Origin: Salinactinospora qingdaonensis
GTDB taxonomy: Bacteria; Actinomycetota; Actinomycetes; Streptosporangiales; Streptosporangiaceae
Length of the DNA: 64,000 nucleotides
Assembly: GCF_039539445.1 (NCBI RefSeq)
Contig: NZ_BAABDD010000008.1
Location: 62,001-126,000 of the forward strand
Reading direction: 5' to 3'
Shown here: positions 43,080 through 51,916 of the stretch, in pieces
Position numbering within the stretch: the stretch's first letter is position 1
Layout of the letters: each line of letters begins with the position of its first letter
Notes under the pieces: model-generated
What the model saw: the letters and a program-made list of their open reading frames with translations, nothing else
Database searches by the model: none
Told to the model about the DNA's origin: nothing
Program-made: the position numbers and the translations under genes

Positions 43080-46000
43080 ATGAACGCCTCCCCGCCTCTT
43101 CCGCGCTGCCCGGAGTGCGCGACCCCCGTGCCTCCTTCGGCTGGGGACTGCCGCACGTGCGGGCTGCCGCTGGCCGGCCGCGAGGCCGCGCGGCTACTCC
43201 AGGTGACGGACGCGCTGTACCGGCTTGAACGGGACCGAGCGAACCTGCTAGCGGAGCACGCCGCGCTCCTGGAACGGCTGCGCGCCGAACGCGCCGCTCG
43301 CCGCGCCGCTGTCTCCCACGCTCGCGACCGGAGCGCCACCGCAGCGCACGAGGCCCAGGGAGCGCCGGCGCGACACGCCCCAGCCGGCTCCTCCGCACCG
43401 GTCGCCGCGCCGGCGGCGCCACCGGCCCCACCACTCGCCGACGCGCCGGCGGCAGGGCGCGCGCCGCGCCCACCCCGGGAGATCACGGCGCGGTCGGTGC
43501 AAAACACGCTGCTGGCGCTGGGCGGGCTGCTGGTAGCGATCGCCGCGGTGGTGTTCACCGTGGTCACCTGGGATCGCATCGGTATCGGGGGCCAGTCGGC
43601 GATCCTGGCAGGGGTCACGGTGGCGACCGCCTCCTGTGCCGTGCCGTTGCGCCGGCGCGGCATGGGTGCCACCGCCGAAACCGCTGGGGCCCTGGCCGCG
43701 GTGCTCCTGGCCCTGGATGCCTTCGCGTTATGGCGGTTCATCGGATCGGGGCTCGACCCGTTCGGTTACGCCGCCACGGCGGCGGCCCTCATCGCCGGGC
43801 TCCTGGGCTACTACGGGTGGCGGGTCCGGCTGCGTGGTCCGCGCGCGGTGGCGGTGGTACTGGCCCAGCCAGTGACGGTCCTGGCTATGGCGGCGCTGGG
43901 CACCGACACCACGTGGGTGCCGACCGCCGTGCTCCTGACGACTTTGGGGGACGTGGCGCTGGCCCGGTGGCTGGGGCGGGGGCGGTTGCGCTCTTTGGCG
44001 CTTGGCCTGGCCGCGGTGACCGGGTGCCTGGGGACGGCCTGGCCCGTGTGGCTACTGGCGCGGGCCGGATACGTCGCGATGGCGGCTCCCGGCACGGCCG
44101 TCCCCCTGGCCTCCCCGGCCGCTCTTGCGGCGGCGACGGCGCTGGTGCTGGCCGGCGCCGCCGCCGCGTTGGCGCTGCCCGGAGCCGCGCGTGGCCGAGC
44201 GGCGTTCTGGTGCGCGGCCATGCTGGCGTGGGGTGCCGTTCCCGTTGTGCTGACGGCTGCCAGCCCCCTGCCGGCCGGCTGGACGGTGACGGCGCTGGCG
44301 ACCTCGGGAGCCGCCATAACAGTGGCTGCGGCCCGGCTACAGGGCGAGACGCGCCGCGGCGCGGAGGTCGCCGCGTGCTGCGCGCTGGCCGCGACGACGG
44401 CGCTGGCGTTGCCGCTGCTGATCCACGCCACGGTCGGGCACCTGTTGTGGTTCGGATCGCCGTGGCAGGGGACTGTGATCACGGTGGCGGAGGGACAGCC
44501 CGATGCCGGGGTCACAGCCGCCGTCGTGCTCGTTGCCGCCACGGTCGCCGGCTGGGGCGCGTGGCGACGGACGCGCAGCGACTGGTTGTTCGACTGCGCG
44601 GCGCTGGCGGCGCTGGTGGGACTGGTTGGGGCGGTGTGGCTGCCCGGTTGGGGCACAGTCGCACTGGTTACGGCTGTGGCTGTCGGGGGGATCGCGGTGG
44701 CGGTGGCGGCCGACCGCGACACGCCGATGGGATGGGGGGCGCGCCGCGACAGCGCCGCCCTGCTGGCGGGGGCGGTGTCGGTGCTGGCTGTCGGCGCCGG
44801 GCTGAGTGGTGCCGCAGCGACGATCGCAGTGCTGTCGTGTCTCGCGGCAGCCACCGTGACCGCGGGGGTGCCGGCGACGGCGCCGCGGCTGCGGGCCGGT
44901 TGCGCGGCGGGGGCGGTGACGCTGGTGACCGCCCTGGTGGGTGCCGGGTTCCTCGCGTCGTCGCCGCCCTCGGCCGCGATGGTTCTGGGGGTGCCCACGG
45001 CGGGGGTGCCGGCGCTGGCGATGCTGGCGGTGGCGGCGCTGGCCGTGGGGACAGCCACGATCCTGGCGCTGGGACGCCGGCGCGGAATCCAGGTCGGGGC
45101 CCTCGACGCGGCGGCGGTGCTGCCGGCGACGGTCGCGGTGAGCGTGGCCGCGGGCAGCGGCAGCGCCCCCATGGCAGCGCTGCCGGTGGCGGTCAGCGCT
45201 CTCCTGGCGCTCGTTGCGGCGACCCACACGCAGGCACAGTGGTGGCAGCGCGACCGCTTCGCTGCGGGCAAGGCGGACAGCGGAGGGTGGGGGCACTCCC
45301 CCGGCGCCGCCGACGCTCCCGCGGCGGAGGGCACGCTCGGGGCCCAGCGGCTCACCGGACCGGCCGGGTACCGGCTCCCGGGCGGGGCGGCGCGGCTGCG
45401 CCGGTGGCGGCTTGCGCGCACGCGGATGGTGCTGGCCGCGAGCGCCGGCGGGACCGCGGTTAGCGCGCTGCTGGTGGTTGCCGCCGCGATCGCCGCGACA
45501 GCGGCCGGCCCCCTGTCCACGGTGATGGACCCGTGGCGCGGCGATACGGGGGCGGAGGGGTTGGCGATGGCCGGTGCCCCGGCGGGGCCGGTGTTCCTGC
45601 TGAGCTGTGCCGTGGCGCTGCTGGTCGTGGCGATGGCGCCGGCCGTGGGGCGCGGGCACCGGGTGGGGACGACGGCGCCGATCGTCGCGGCGGGGGCGAT
45701 GGCGCCGCTGCTGGTGACACACCTGCCGGTGGCCCATGATGCTGGGCTGGCGATCCTCGTGGCCACGAGTACTCTGCTGTGGCTGCGCGCGACCGCGGCC
45801 GGCGGCTGGGGTGCGCACGCGGCTGTGTGGACCGGCGCCGCCGTGGCGCTACTGGGAGCGGGCTGGGCGCTGACCGATCCGGTGCGCACGATCGCGGTCC
45901 TGAGCGGCGTCAGCGGGGCCGCGGTGCTCGCCGCGACCCTGTTCACGGCCGGGACCAGGCAGAGCGCGCCCGGCGCCGTCCGGTCGCTTACGGCGCTGGC

Positions 46001-47735
46001 GGCGTTCGGGGTGACTGTGACCGTACTGACGTGCTCGGCGGCACTGCCCTATGCAGGGGTGAGCGCCGACCCGCGGCGGCAGCCGTTCCTGGCGTTGGCC
46101 TTGGCGGGGGCTGTGGCGGCGGTGGCGCGGATCGACGCGCTACGGCAACGGCCGCACCAGCGGGGCGGCCTGATCGGGGGTGGTCTGGCCACGGTGGTCT
46201 TGGCTCCGATGCTGGGGGCCGGGTCACCGGCCTCGCCGGGGCTGGTGTGGGCCGGAGCGGCGCTCGTGCTGCTGGCGTTGACGGTCTCGCTGCGCCGGCG
46301 AGCGGCGACGGTGCTCGCCGGCGTGGGCGTGGCGACGATGGCTGTGGCGCTGGCCACAGTGGCCGACCGACTGCTGCTGGTGCTGGTCGGCCCGTACACG
46401 TGGTTGAGCGCGGTGTGGCGTGGGACGGGCGCTGCGGGGATGCTCACTCCCGCCGATGAGGTGGTGACTCCGGGGGCGGCAGCCGTGAACGGTGAGGCGT
46501 CGCTGCCGGTGGTGGTGGCCGCGGTGGCGCTGGGGGCGCTGCTGCTGGTGCGAGGCCGCCGGCCGCGGCTGCTGCCGCATGCGGCAGTGCTGCTGGCCAC
46601 ACCGGTGTTGGCGCCCTACGCGACCACGGTGGGCTTGACCTACGGGGTGGCGTTGGGGTGGCTGTTGTTCGTGGCGACCGCGCTGGTGGGGGCGGGCACG
46701 CTCACCACCCGGCCGAGGCTGGCCGCGCTGTCGGGGGGTGCGGCGCTGTGGCCGGCGTCGATGGCAGTGGCGTGGGGCCTGGCCGAGCGGCCGGCGACGC
46801 TGGTAACGCTGGGCATGGTGGCGGTGATCGCCGCTACGGGGCCGGCTCTGTGCTCGTTCATGGCCGAGACGGGGCGCGCCGGCGTCGAGAGGCTGCCGCA
46901 GCCGGTGGCGTTCGTGGCGGGGGCCACCGCGGTCGCCACAGTGGCCACCGGGGCGTTCGCGCTGACGCTGCCGTTGGCGCTGGGGGCGCGGGCGGACGTG
47001 GCGGCGCTGGCGCCGATCGCGGTGATCGCCGCTGTCATGGCGACGATCGGCGTGGTGCGGTTGGAGCGCTCCGTTGTGGTGGCCGCGGAGGTGTCGCTTG
47101 GCGTGCTCGCGGCGGCTTCGATCGCGTTGACCTTCGCGGGCGGGACCCGACTGGAGTTGACGAGCCTGGCGCTGGCGTGTCTGGGGGCGATCGCCCTGGC
47201 GGGCGCGGCGCGGCAGGGCCGCTGGTGGTTCGGTGTGGTGGGTGCGACGCTGCTGCTGGCCGCGCTGTGGCTGTTCCTGGGATGGGTGGGGGTGGCGGCC
47301 CCCGAGCCCTACACCGCGCTTCCGGCGCTGGCCGCGCTGGCGGTGGGGCGAGAGTGGCGGCGGCGCCGGACCGGCACGAGCACGTGGCTGGCCTACGGCC
47401 CCGGCCTTGGACTGCTGCTGGTGCCCGGGCTGGTGGTGGGCTACGCGGTACCGGCCGAACCGTGGCGGGTGGCGGCACTGGGGGCGGTGGCGCTGACAGT
47501 GACGCTGTGTGGGGCACGCTGGCGGCTCCAGGCACCGCTGCTGATCGGCGGTGTGGTGCTGGTGCTGGCCACGGGCAAGGCGGTGGGGCCGCCGCTGTGG
47601 GAGATCGTGGTGGCGCTGCCGAACTGGATACCCGTGGGCGCCGCGGGGGTCGCGCTGCTGCTGGTCGGTGCCCGCTACGAGCGGCGGCTGCGCGACCTGC
47701 GGCGGCTGGGCCGCGTACTGAGCGACATGGATTGA
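43080..47735 (+). CDS. Giant polytopic membrane protein with N-terminal zinc ribbon
   Basis: A 1551-aa protein. Residues 8-34 hold CPEC...CRTC, a four-Cys zinc ribbon; a coiled coil follows (about 40-85), then a Pro/Ala linker to about 140. From there to the end, some 35-45 hydrophobic helices alternate with short basic turns (QNTLLALGGLLVAIAAVVF starts the first). Similar actinobacterial proteins are annotated only as large membrane proteins, near DUF2157-type families. The function is unknown; the cytosolic zinc head suggests binding to a partner. The ATG at 43080 follows GGCAGGT weakly; the earlier in-frame ATG at 43050 is an alternative. Alone, with a divergent AT-rich promoter zone and a strong terminator. 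Confidence 0.8.
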   Translation: MNASPPLPRCPECATPVPPSAGDCRTCGLPLAGREAARLLQVTDALYRLERDRANLLAEHAALLERLRAERAARRAAVSHARDRSATAAHEAQGAPARHAPAGSSAPVAAPAAPPAPPLADAPAAGRAPRPPREITARSVQNTLLALGGLLVAIAAVVFTVVTWDRIGIGGQSAILAGVTVATASCAVPLRRRGMGATAETAGALAAVLLALDAFALWRFIGSGLDPFGYAATAAALIAGLLGYYGWRVRLRGPRAVAVVLAQPVTVLAMAALGTDTTWVPTAVLLTTLGDVALARWLGRGRLRSLALGLAAVTGCLGTAWPVWLLARAGYVAMAAPGTAVPLASPAALAAATALVLAGAAAALALPGAARGRAAFWCAAMLAWGAVPVVLTAASPLPAGWTVTALATSGAAITVAAARLQGETRRGAEVAACCALAATTALALPLLIHATVGHLLWFGSPWQGTVITVAEGQPDAGVTAAVVLVAATVAGWGAWRRTRSDWLFDCAALAALVGLVGAVWLPGWGTVALVTAVAVGGIAVAVAADRDTPMGWGARRDSAALLAGAVSVLAVGAGLSGAAATIAVLSCLAAATVTAGVPATAPRLRAGCAAGAVTLVTALVGAGFLASSPPSAAMVLGVPTAGVPALAMLAVAALAVGTATILALGRRRGIQVGALDAAAVLPATVAVSVAAGSGSAPMAALPVAVSALLALVAATHTQAQWWQRDRFAAGKADSGGWGHSPGAADAPAAEGTLGAQRLTGPAGYRLPGGAARLRRWRLARTRMVLAASAGGTAVSALLVVAAAIAATAAGPLSTVMDPWRGDTGAEGLAMAGAPAGPVFLLSCAVALLVVAMAPAVGRGHRVGTTAPIVAAGAMAPLLVTHLPVAHDAGLAILVATSTLLWLRATAAGGWGAHAAVWTGAAVALLGAGWALTDPVRTIAVLSGVSGAAVLAATLFTAGTRQSAPGAVRSLTALAAFGVTVTVLTCSAALPYAGVSADPRRQPFLALALAGAVAAVARIDALRQRPHQRGGLIGGGLATVVLAPMLGAGSPASPGLVWAGAALVLLALTVSLRRRAATVLAGVGVATMAVALATVADRLLLVLVGPYTWLSAVWRGTGAAGMLTPADEVVTPGAAAVNGEASLPVVVAAVALGALLLVRGRRPRLLPHAAVLLATPVLAPYATTVGLTYGVALGWLLFVATALVGAGTLTTRPRLAALSGGAALWPASMAVAWGLAERPATLVTLGMVAVIAATGPALCSFMAETGRAGVERLPQPVAFVAGATAVATVATGAFALTLPLALGARADVAALAPIAVIAAVMATIGVVRLERSVVVAAEVSLGVLAAASIALTFAGGTRLELTSLALACLGAIALAGAARQGRWWFGVVGATLLLAALWLFLGWVGVAAPEPYTALPALAALAVGREWRRRRTGTSTWLAYGPGLGLLLVPGLVVGYAVPAEPWRVAALGAVALTVTLCGARWRLQAPLLIGGVVLVLATGKAVGPPLWEIVVALPNWIPVGAAGVALLLVGARYERRLRDLRRLGRVLSDMD

Positions 47736-47736
47736 C

Positions 47737-47804
47737 CTCCTCCGGCGCCCGCCGGGACACCGGCGGAGGGGGCGGCGTCCTTCGGGGGCCGGGCGCCGGA
47801 GGAG
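47737..47804 (+). terminator. 15-bp-stem terminator after the polytopic protein gene
   Basis: Arms 47737-47751 and 47790-47804 (core CCTCCGGCGCCCG) pair perfectly directly after the TGA. The 38-base apical part contains further GC pairing. Strong GC structure without a T-run. Confidence 0.75.
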
Positions 47805-47892
47805 CCGACCACGGGCCGGGCGGCGGCGCTGCGCGCGGCGACCGCGCTCCCAAAGAAGGGAAACGGCTCCCCACAGCTTCGGCCGTGGTGGG

Positions 47893-47924
47893 GCCCGGCC
47901 GCGCCGGGAGCGGCGCGGCCGGGC
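47893..47924. terminator. 13-bp-stem hairpin at the end of phoH, possibly bidirectional
   Basis: GCCCGGCCGCGCC and GGCGCGGCCGGGC pair perfectly around GGGAGC. It lies eight bases from the phoH stop and between the convergent genes, so it can end the minus-strand phoH transcript and back up the terminator of the + strand gene. Confidence 0.75.
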
Positions 47925-47931
47925 GCGCGGG

Positions 47932-49281
47932 TCAGGAGCCCAGCATCTCTGTGACCAGCGCCGCGATGGGCGAGCGCTCGGAGCGGTTCAGGGTGATGTG
48001 GGAGAACAACGGGTGACCCTTGAGTTTCTCGATCACCGCCACGACACCGTCGTAGCGGCCCACGCGCAGGTTGTCGCGTTGGGCGACGTCGTGGGTGAGC
48101 ACCACACGGGAGTTTTCCCCGACTCGAGAGAGCACGGTCAGCAGCACGCCACGTTCCAGTGACTGCGCCTCATCGACGATGACGAAAGAGTCGTGCAGCG
48201 AGCGGCCCCGGATGTGCGTCAGCGGCAGGACTTCCAGCATCCCGCGGTCGATCACCTCGTCGATGACGTTCTGGTTGGTTACCGCCGAGAGGGTGTCGTG
48301 GACAGCCTGCGACCACGGCGACATCTTCTCGTACTCGCTGCCGGGCAGGTAGCCCAAATCCTGGCCACCCACCGCGTAGAGCGGGCGAAACACCACGACT
48401 TTGCGGTGCTGGTGGCGTTCCAGTACGGCCTCCAGCCCGGCGCACAGGGCAAGCGCCGACTTGCCGGTTCCGGCGCGTCCGCCCAGCGACACGATGCCGA
48501 CCTCGGGATCGGTGAGCAGGTCGAGGGCGATGCGCTGCTCGGCGCTGCGCCCGTGCAGGCCGAACACGTCGCGTTCGCCGCGCACCACCTTCACCGACTT
48601 GTCGGGCAGCACCCGTCCCAGCGCCTTGCCCCGCTCCGACAGGAGCATGAGCCCGGTGTGGCACGGCAGGTCACGGGCCGCCTCAATGTCGGCAGTGCCG
48701 TTGTCGAAGAGTTCCTGCACCTCGTGGGCGGGAACCTCCAATTCGGCCATGCCAGTCCAGCCATGCTCGATGGCCAGCTCGGCGCGGTACTCGTCGGCGT
48801 CGAGCCCGATCGAAGCGGCCTTGATCCGCATGGGCAGATCCTTGCTGACCAGGATGACCTCGGCGGCCTCCCCGTCCTTGCCCGCGAGGTTGCGCGCGAC
48901 CGTCAGTATCCGGGTGTCGTTGTCGCCGAGGCGAAAACCCGCAGGCAGAATGCTCGGATCGCTGTGGTTGAGCTCCACGCGAAGAGTGCCGCCCTCAGGG
49001 TTGACCGGAACCGGAACGTCAAGGCTGCCGTGGGTGATCCGGAGATCGTCTAGCTTGCGCAGCGCCTCACGCGCGAAGTACCCGAGCTCGGGGTGGTAGC
49101 GCTTACTCTCAAGCTCGGTGATGACCACGATCGGTAGGACGACCTCGTGCTCAGCGAAACGGGTGATCGACATGGGATCGGCCAGCAACACGCTGGTGTC
49201 GAGCACGTAGGTGCGCCGCTCCCCCTCAAGCGAGGGGGTGGGGTACGGAAGGTCGCGGCGGTGGATCGAGGTACTAGCCAC
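47932..49281 (-). CDS. PIN-PhoH family ATPase/ribonuclease
   Basis: 449 aa. The N-terminal PIN domain (about 23-150) has YVLDTSVLLADP, VITELE and an acidic DNDTRIL motif for metal-dependent RNase activity. The C-terminal PhoH domain has Walker A GGRAGTGKSALALCAG near residue 260, SPWSQAVHDTL and Walker B FVIVDEAQSLERG near 355. PhoH2-type proteins are RNA helicases/RNases. The start is GTG at 49281 with AAGGGGAG seven bases upstream; the extra N-terminal codons of the longer frame lack support. In actinobacteria this gene is normally next to a cis-prenyltransferase, as here. Confidence 0.93.
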   Translation of the reverse strand: MASTSIHRRDLPYPTPSLEGERRTYVLDTSVLLADPMSITRFAEHEVVLPIVVITELESKRYHPELGYFAREALRKLDDLRITHGSLDVPVPVNPEGGTLRVELNHSDPSILPAGFRLGDNDTRILTVARNLAGKDGEAAEVILVSKDLPMRIKAASIGLDADEYRAELAIEHGWTGMAELEVPAHEVQELFDNGTADIEAARDLPCHTGLMLLSERGKALGRVLPDKSVKVVRGERDVFGLHGRSAEQRIALDLLTDPEVGIVSLGGRAGTGKSALALCAGLEAVLERHQHRKVVVFRPLYAVGGQDLGYLPGSEYEKMSPWSQAVHDTLSAVTNQNVIDEVIDRGMLEVLPLTHIRGRSLHDSFVIVDEAQSLERGVLLTVLSRVGENSRVVLTHDVAQRDNLRVGRYDGVVAVIEKLKGHPLFSHITLNRSERSPIAALVTEMLGS

Positions 49282-49429
49282 TCGTTCTCCCCTTGAGCGC
49301 CGCGGGGGCGCCCTCGACTCACGGGATTCCAAGGACCGGGACCAGCCCCGCAAGGGCCGGGACCGGCCCTCGTCAAATTAAGTTCCGCACAAACCAGAAC
49401 TAGCAATGAGTCGGGGCCTCCCGAGCGGA

Positions 49430-49446
49430 TGGATGCGCACCATCCA
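49430..49446. promoter_or_regulatory. Small hairpin between phoH and the prenyltransferase
   Basis: TGGATG-CGCAC-CATCCA is a perfect 6-bp palindrome in the 288-bp gap. It may be the terminator of the prenyltransferase transcript or part of the phoH promoter. Confidence 0.35.
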
Positions 49447-49569
49447 CTGTGTTCGACGGTACCCGGCTCGGAACAAAGAGCAAGCCCCTGGAAAAGCCCG
49501 ATGCGTGAACAGCGGGTTACTGCGATGACCTTCCGGTAGACAGCGGTGTGGGGAGGGGTACAGCCTCGC

Positions 49570-50331
49570 TCATGAGCCGAAACGTCGATTCCGCGCGCCA
49601 TAAGAGCGCAGTGCGCGCAGGAATTCCACTTTCCGGAATGCGGGCCAGAAGACCTCACAGAAGTAGAACTCCGAGTGCGCGCTCTGCCAGAGCAGGAAGC
49701 CAGACAGGCGCTGCTCTCCCGAGGTCCGGATAAGCAGATCCGGGTCGGGTTGGCCACGGGTATAGAGATGCTGGGCGATGTGCTCCGAATCGAGGCGCTC
49801 GGCGAGCTCCTCGATGCTGGTGCCCTTGGCCGACTCGGCGTACAAGAGCGCCCGCACCGCATCGGCGATCTCACGTCTACCTCCGTACCCAACCGCGACG
49901 TTCACAATCAGGCCCGGGTAACCGGATGTGGCCGAAGCGGCTTCTTTCAGGGCACGAGCAGTGGGATCGGGCAGCAGATCCAGCGCCCCCATAGGGTTGA
50001 CGCGCCACCCCTCGCGGCCCAGCCTGCGCACCGTGTCCTCGATGATGCGCAGCAGGGGGTCGAGCTCCTCGCGGGGGCGGGAGAGATTGTCCGTGGACAG
50101 CAGCCACATCGTAACGACCTGCACACCCACTTCGTTACACCAGCCGAGCAGTTCAAAGATCTTCTCCGCTCCGGCTTGGTGCCCCTTGTTGATGTTGGCG
50201 AGTCCGCTCGTCCTGGCCCAACGGCGGTTACCGTCGAGAATGACGCCGACATGTTTGGGGATCTCGTAGCTGCCGAGCTTGCGCTCCAGACGCCGCTCGT
50301 AGAGCCAGTACAGGGGATCACGCAGCCCCAT
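49570..50331 (-). CDS. (Z)-polyprenyl diphosphate synthase (UppS family)
   Basis: A 253-aa cis-prenyltransferase. Conserved regions: VGVILDGNRRWAR near residue 29 with the catalytic Asp, the NINKGHQAGAEK helix, TMWLLSTDNLSRPREEL, and the diphosphate-binding RTSGEQRLSGFLLWQSAHSE near 210. The sequence is nearer the shorter-chain actinobacterial type (Z,E-farnesyl diphosphate synthase, as in Rv1086) than to canonical UppS, judged by the WLLSTDN pattern, but chain length cannot be fixed here. Products feed the carrier lipid decaprenyl phosphate. AAAGG precedes the ATG. Confidence 0.92.
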   Translation of the reverse strand: MGLRDPLYWLYERRLERKLGSYEIPKHVGVILDGNRRWARTSGLANINKGHQAGAEKIFELLGWCNEVGVQVVTMWLLSTDNLSRPREELDPLLRIIEDTVRRLGREGWRVNPMGALDLLPDPTARALKEAASATSGYPGLIVNVAVGYGGRREIADAVRALLYAESAKGTSIEELAERLDSEHIAQHLYTRGQPDPDLLIRTSGEQRLSGFLLWQSAHSEFYFCEVFWPAFRKVEFLRALRSYGARNRRFGS

Positions 50332-50497
50332 GAGAAGCTACCTTTCGCTGGTATTGAGAGGAGCCTTCGAAAAGGGATGACGAGCGAAGGCCCGGGCACG
50401 ACCATGCGCCCGCGCGCGAGAGCGCTGGCTGCCAACGGAACGCGGGCCCCGATGTTCCACGCGACAGGGGCTCCTCTACCATAGGCCGCTCACCGGA

Positions 50498-51145
50498 CTA
50501 TGTCATGGCCAGCGATCTCCGCACGAGGTTGCGCCCCTGTTGGACCCGCGCCTTGACCGTGTTCGGAGCCACCCGCAGCTCAGCGGCGATCTCGCTGTAG
50601 TCCATCTGGCAGAGATCCCGCAGCACCAGTGGCGCCACGAGGCCGGGACGCTCCCGCTCCAACTGGTCGAGCACATCCAGCAGTTCCACGCGCGAGCCAG
50701 CGATGACACTGGTGGTACGCGGATCGCGCTGGCATGGTGCCCGCCCGGCTTCAGCGGGCGCGACAGCGGCACGCTGCTTCATCGACCGGTAGGTCTGGCG
50801 CGCCGAGTTCGACACCACCGTATACAGCCAGGTGGTGAACCGCGAATCGTCAGCGCAGCGTTCGATCCCGGAAGCGACGCGGGCGAGCGCCTGGCGGCAC
50901 GCCTCTTGGGCGTCCTGCCGATAGGGCAAAAAACGAGCGCAGCGACGCAAGACCTCCGGCCGAATCCGCCGCAGCAGGAGTTCCAGCGCCCGGCGGTCCC
51001 CACCGCGCGCTCGCCTGACCAGCTCCTCGACACCGCTTCCAGCGGTGGCGGCCGTAGCGGGTCCGCCACCGGCCCGCCCCTGCTGGGAGGAACCGGGGTC
51101 GTGGTCCTGGCGCGCCGCGCTGAAGGAATGGTTGCTATCTCCCAT
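50498..51145 (-). CDS. ECF-type RNA polymerase sigma factor
   Basis: 215 aa. Sigma-70 region 2 lies at about 40-115 (LVRRARGGDRRALELLLRR to FTTWLYTVVSNSARQTYR), and region 4 at about 155-212 with YSEIAAELRVAPNTVKARVQQ, the helix-turn-helix for the -35 element. The first 35 residues are disordered. No anti-sigma gene is adjacent, which is unusual for many ECF groups, so it may be controlled otherwise. ATG at 51145 has AGGAGAGGGG upstream; the frame open to 51184 is rejected. Confidence 0.9.
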   Translation of the reverse strand: MGDSNHSFSAARQDHDPGSSQQGRAGGGPATAATAGSGVEELVRRARGGDRRALELLLRRIRPEVLRRCARFLPYRQDAQEACRQALARVASGIERCADDSRFTTWLYTVVSNSARQTYRSMKQRAAVAPAEAGRAPCQRDPRTTSVIAGSRVELLDVLDQLERERPGLVAPLVLRDLCQMDYSEIAAELRVAPNTVKARVQQGRNLVRRSLAMT

Positions 51146-51222
51146 ACTGGCCCCTCTCCTGTCGACAGCCCGTCCTTTCTCCAATTACACGCACGCGGGC
51201 CGCGCCAGGTTCACCGTTTCTT

Positions 51223-51726
51223 CCGGGGGATGCCCCGGCTTTCATGTCGGGGAGAAATCCGGTGCGTGGTGTGTTCATGTCGTTTCCTTCTGTACAAGCG
51301 GGAGGTGCGGATGACGTACAAGCGCCGGGCCTGTCCGCCCCCCGAGCAGGCGGCCCCGTTGGGGCGCACGTTCGGGTGTGTGCGGCTGATGTGGCACACG
51401 ACCCTGGCCCAGCGCCACACCGCCTGGCACGAACGCGGCGAGCAGACCTCCTATGCTCGGACCGATGCGGCGCTGAGCCGGTGGAAGAAGACCGGCGAGT
51501 TGGGGTTTTGTCCGAGGTGTCGGCGGTGTCGTTGCGGCTGGTCGAGCCGCAGCCCGCGACCACGCGGGCGAGGCCTGTGGAACCGGTGGCAGACGGCACG
51601 GGACCTCCCGTCCGCAGTCGGCGACCAAGCGGGAAACCGCTGCCGTGAGGCAGCCCTCGTGAGCGGAACCGTCCCCTCAGGCACAGTCGGAACCCCCCTC
51701 GTTCACCACGGGGAGCAAGTCAACGG
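51223..51726 (+). mobile_element. Degenerate IS200/IS605-group (IS1341-like) element without tnpA
   Basis: The element has a left hairpin CCGGGG-GATG-CCCCGG (51223-51238), a broken tnpB (51311-51662) and a right-end hairpin at 51696-51713 in which CCC-T-CGT pairs with ACG-GGG around TCACC, leaving a bulged T as seen in the ends that IS200/IS605 TnpA recognises. The last bases GGGAGCAAGTCAACGG resemble the usual right end. Exact borders are not certain. With tnpA missing it could move only in trans, like a PATE. The right end also covers where the TnpB guide RNA (omegaRNA) would lie. Confidence 0.65.
51311..51662 (+). pseudogene. tnpB: tnpB remnant (RNA-guided nuclease family), frameshifted with internal deletion
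   Basis: The N-terminus reads MTYKRRACPPPEQAAPLGRT, then FGCVRLMWHTTLAQRHTAWH, then TDAALSRWKKTGELGF: the helix-turn-helix start of actinobacterial TnpB. At 51506-51509 a T-run is one base short; the next frame continues as LSEVSAVSLR, as intact copies do. The frame then changes again and reads AGEACGTGGRRHGTSRPQSA then TKRETAAVRQPS, the typical C-terminal tail. About 250-300 codons with the RuvC-like Asp/Glu and zinc finger are missing, so it is inactive. It lies between the ECF sigma and DUF255 genes. Confidence 0.8.
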
Positions 51727-51916
51727 TTTTTTCTCGTATTTCCCGTTCGGTCTCGCTCGCTACCGGGAGAAGCACACATCCGGTAACGATGAGAGCCGAG
51801 TTCTCCCCGTCGCCCTGGGGTCGGGAGGACGCCACGGTCCCAGCCCCATACGGCCCCGCCCCACGGCCCCCTGACGGGCTGACGAGACTGCCTCCGGAAG
51901 GGCGCCCAGCGTATGG

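Noticed and set aside
43811..45946. 711-codon antisense frame opposite the polytopic membrane protein
   Set aside because: Ala/Thr/Pro/Arg antisense product of GC-rich hydrophobic codons; no RBS or domain.
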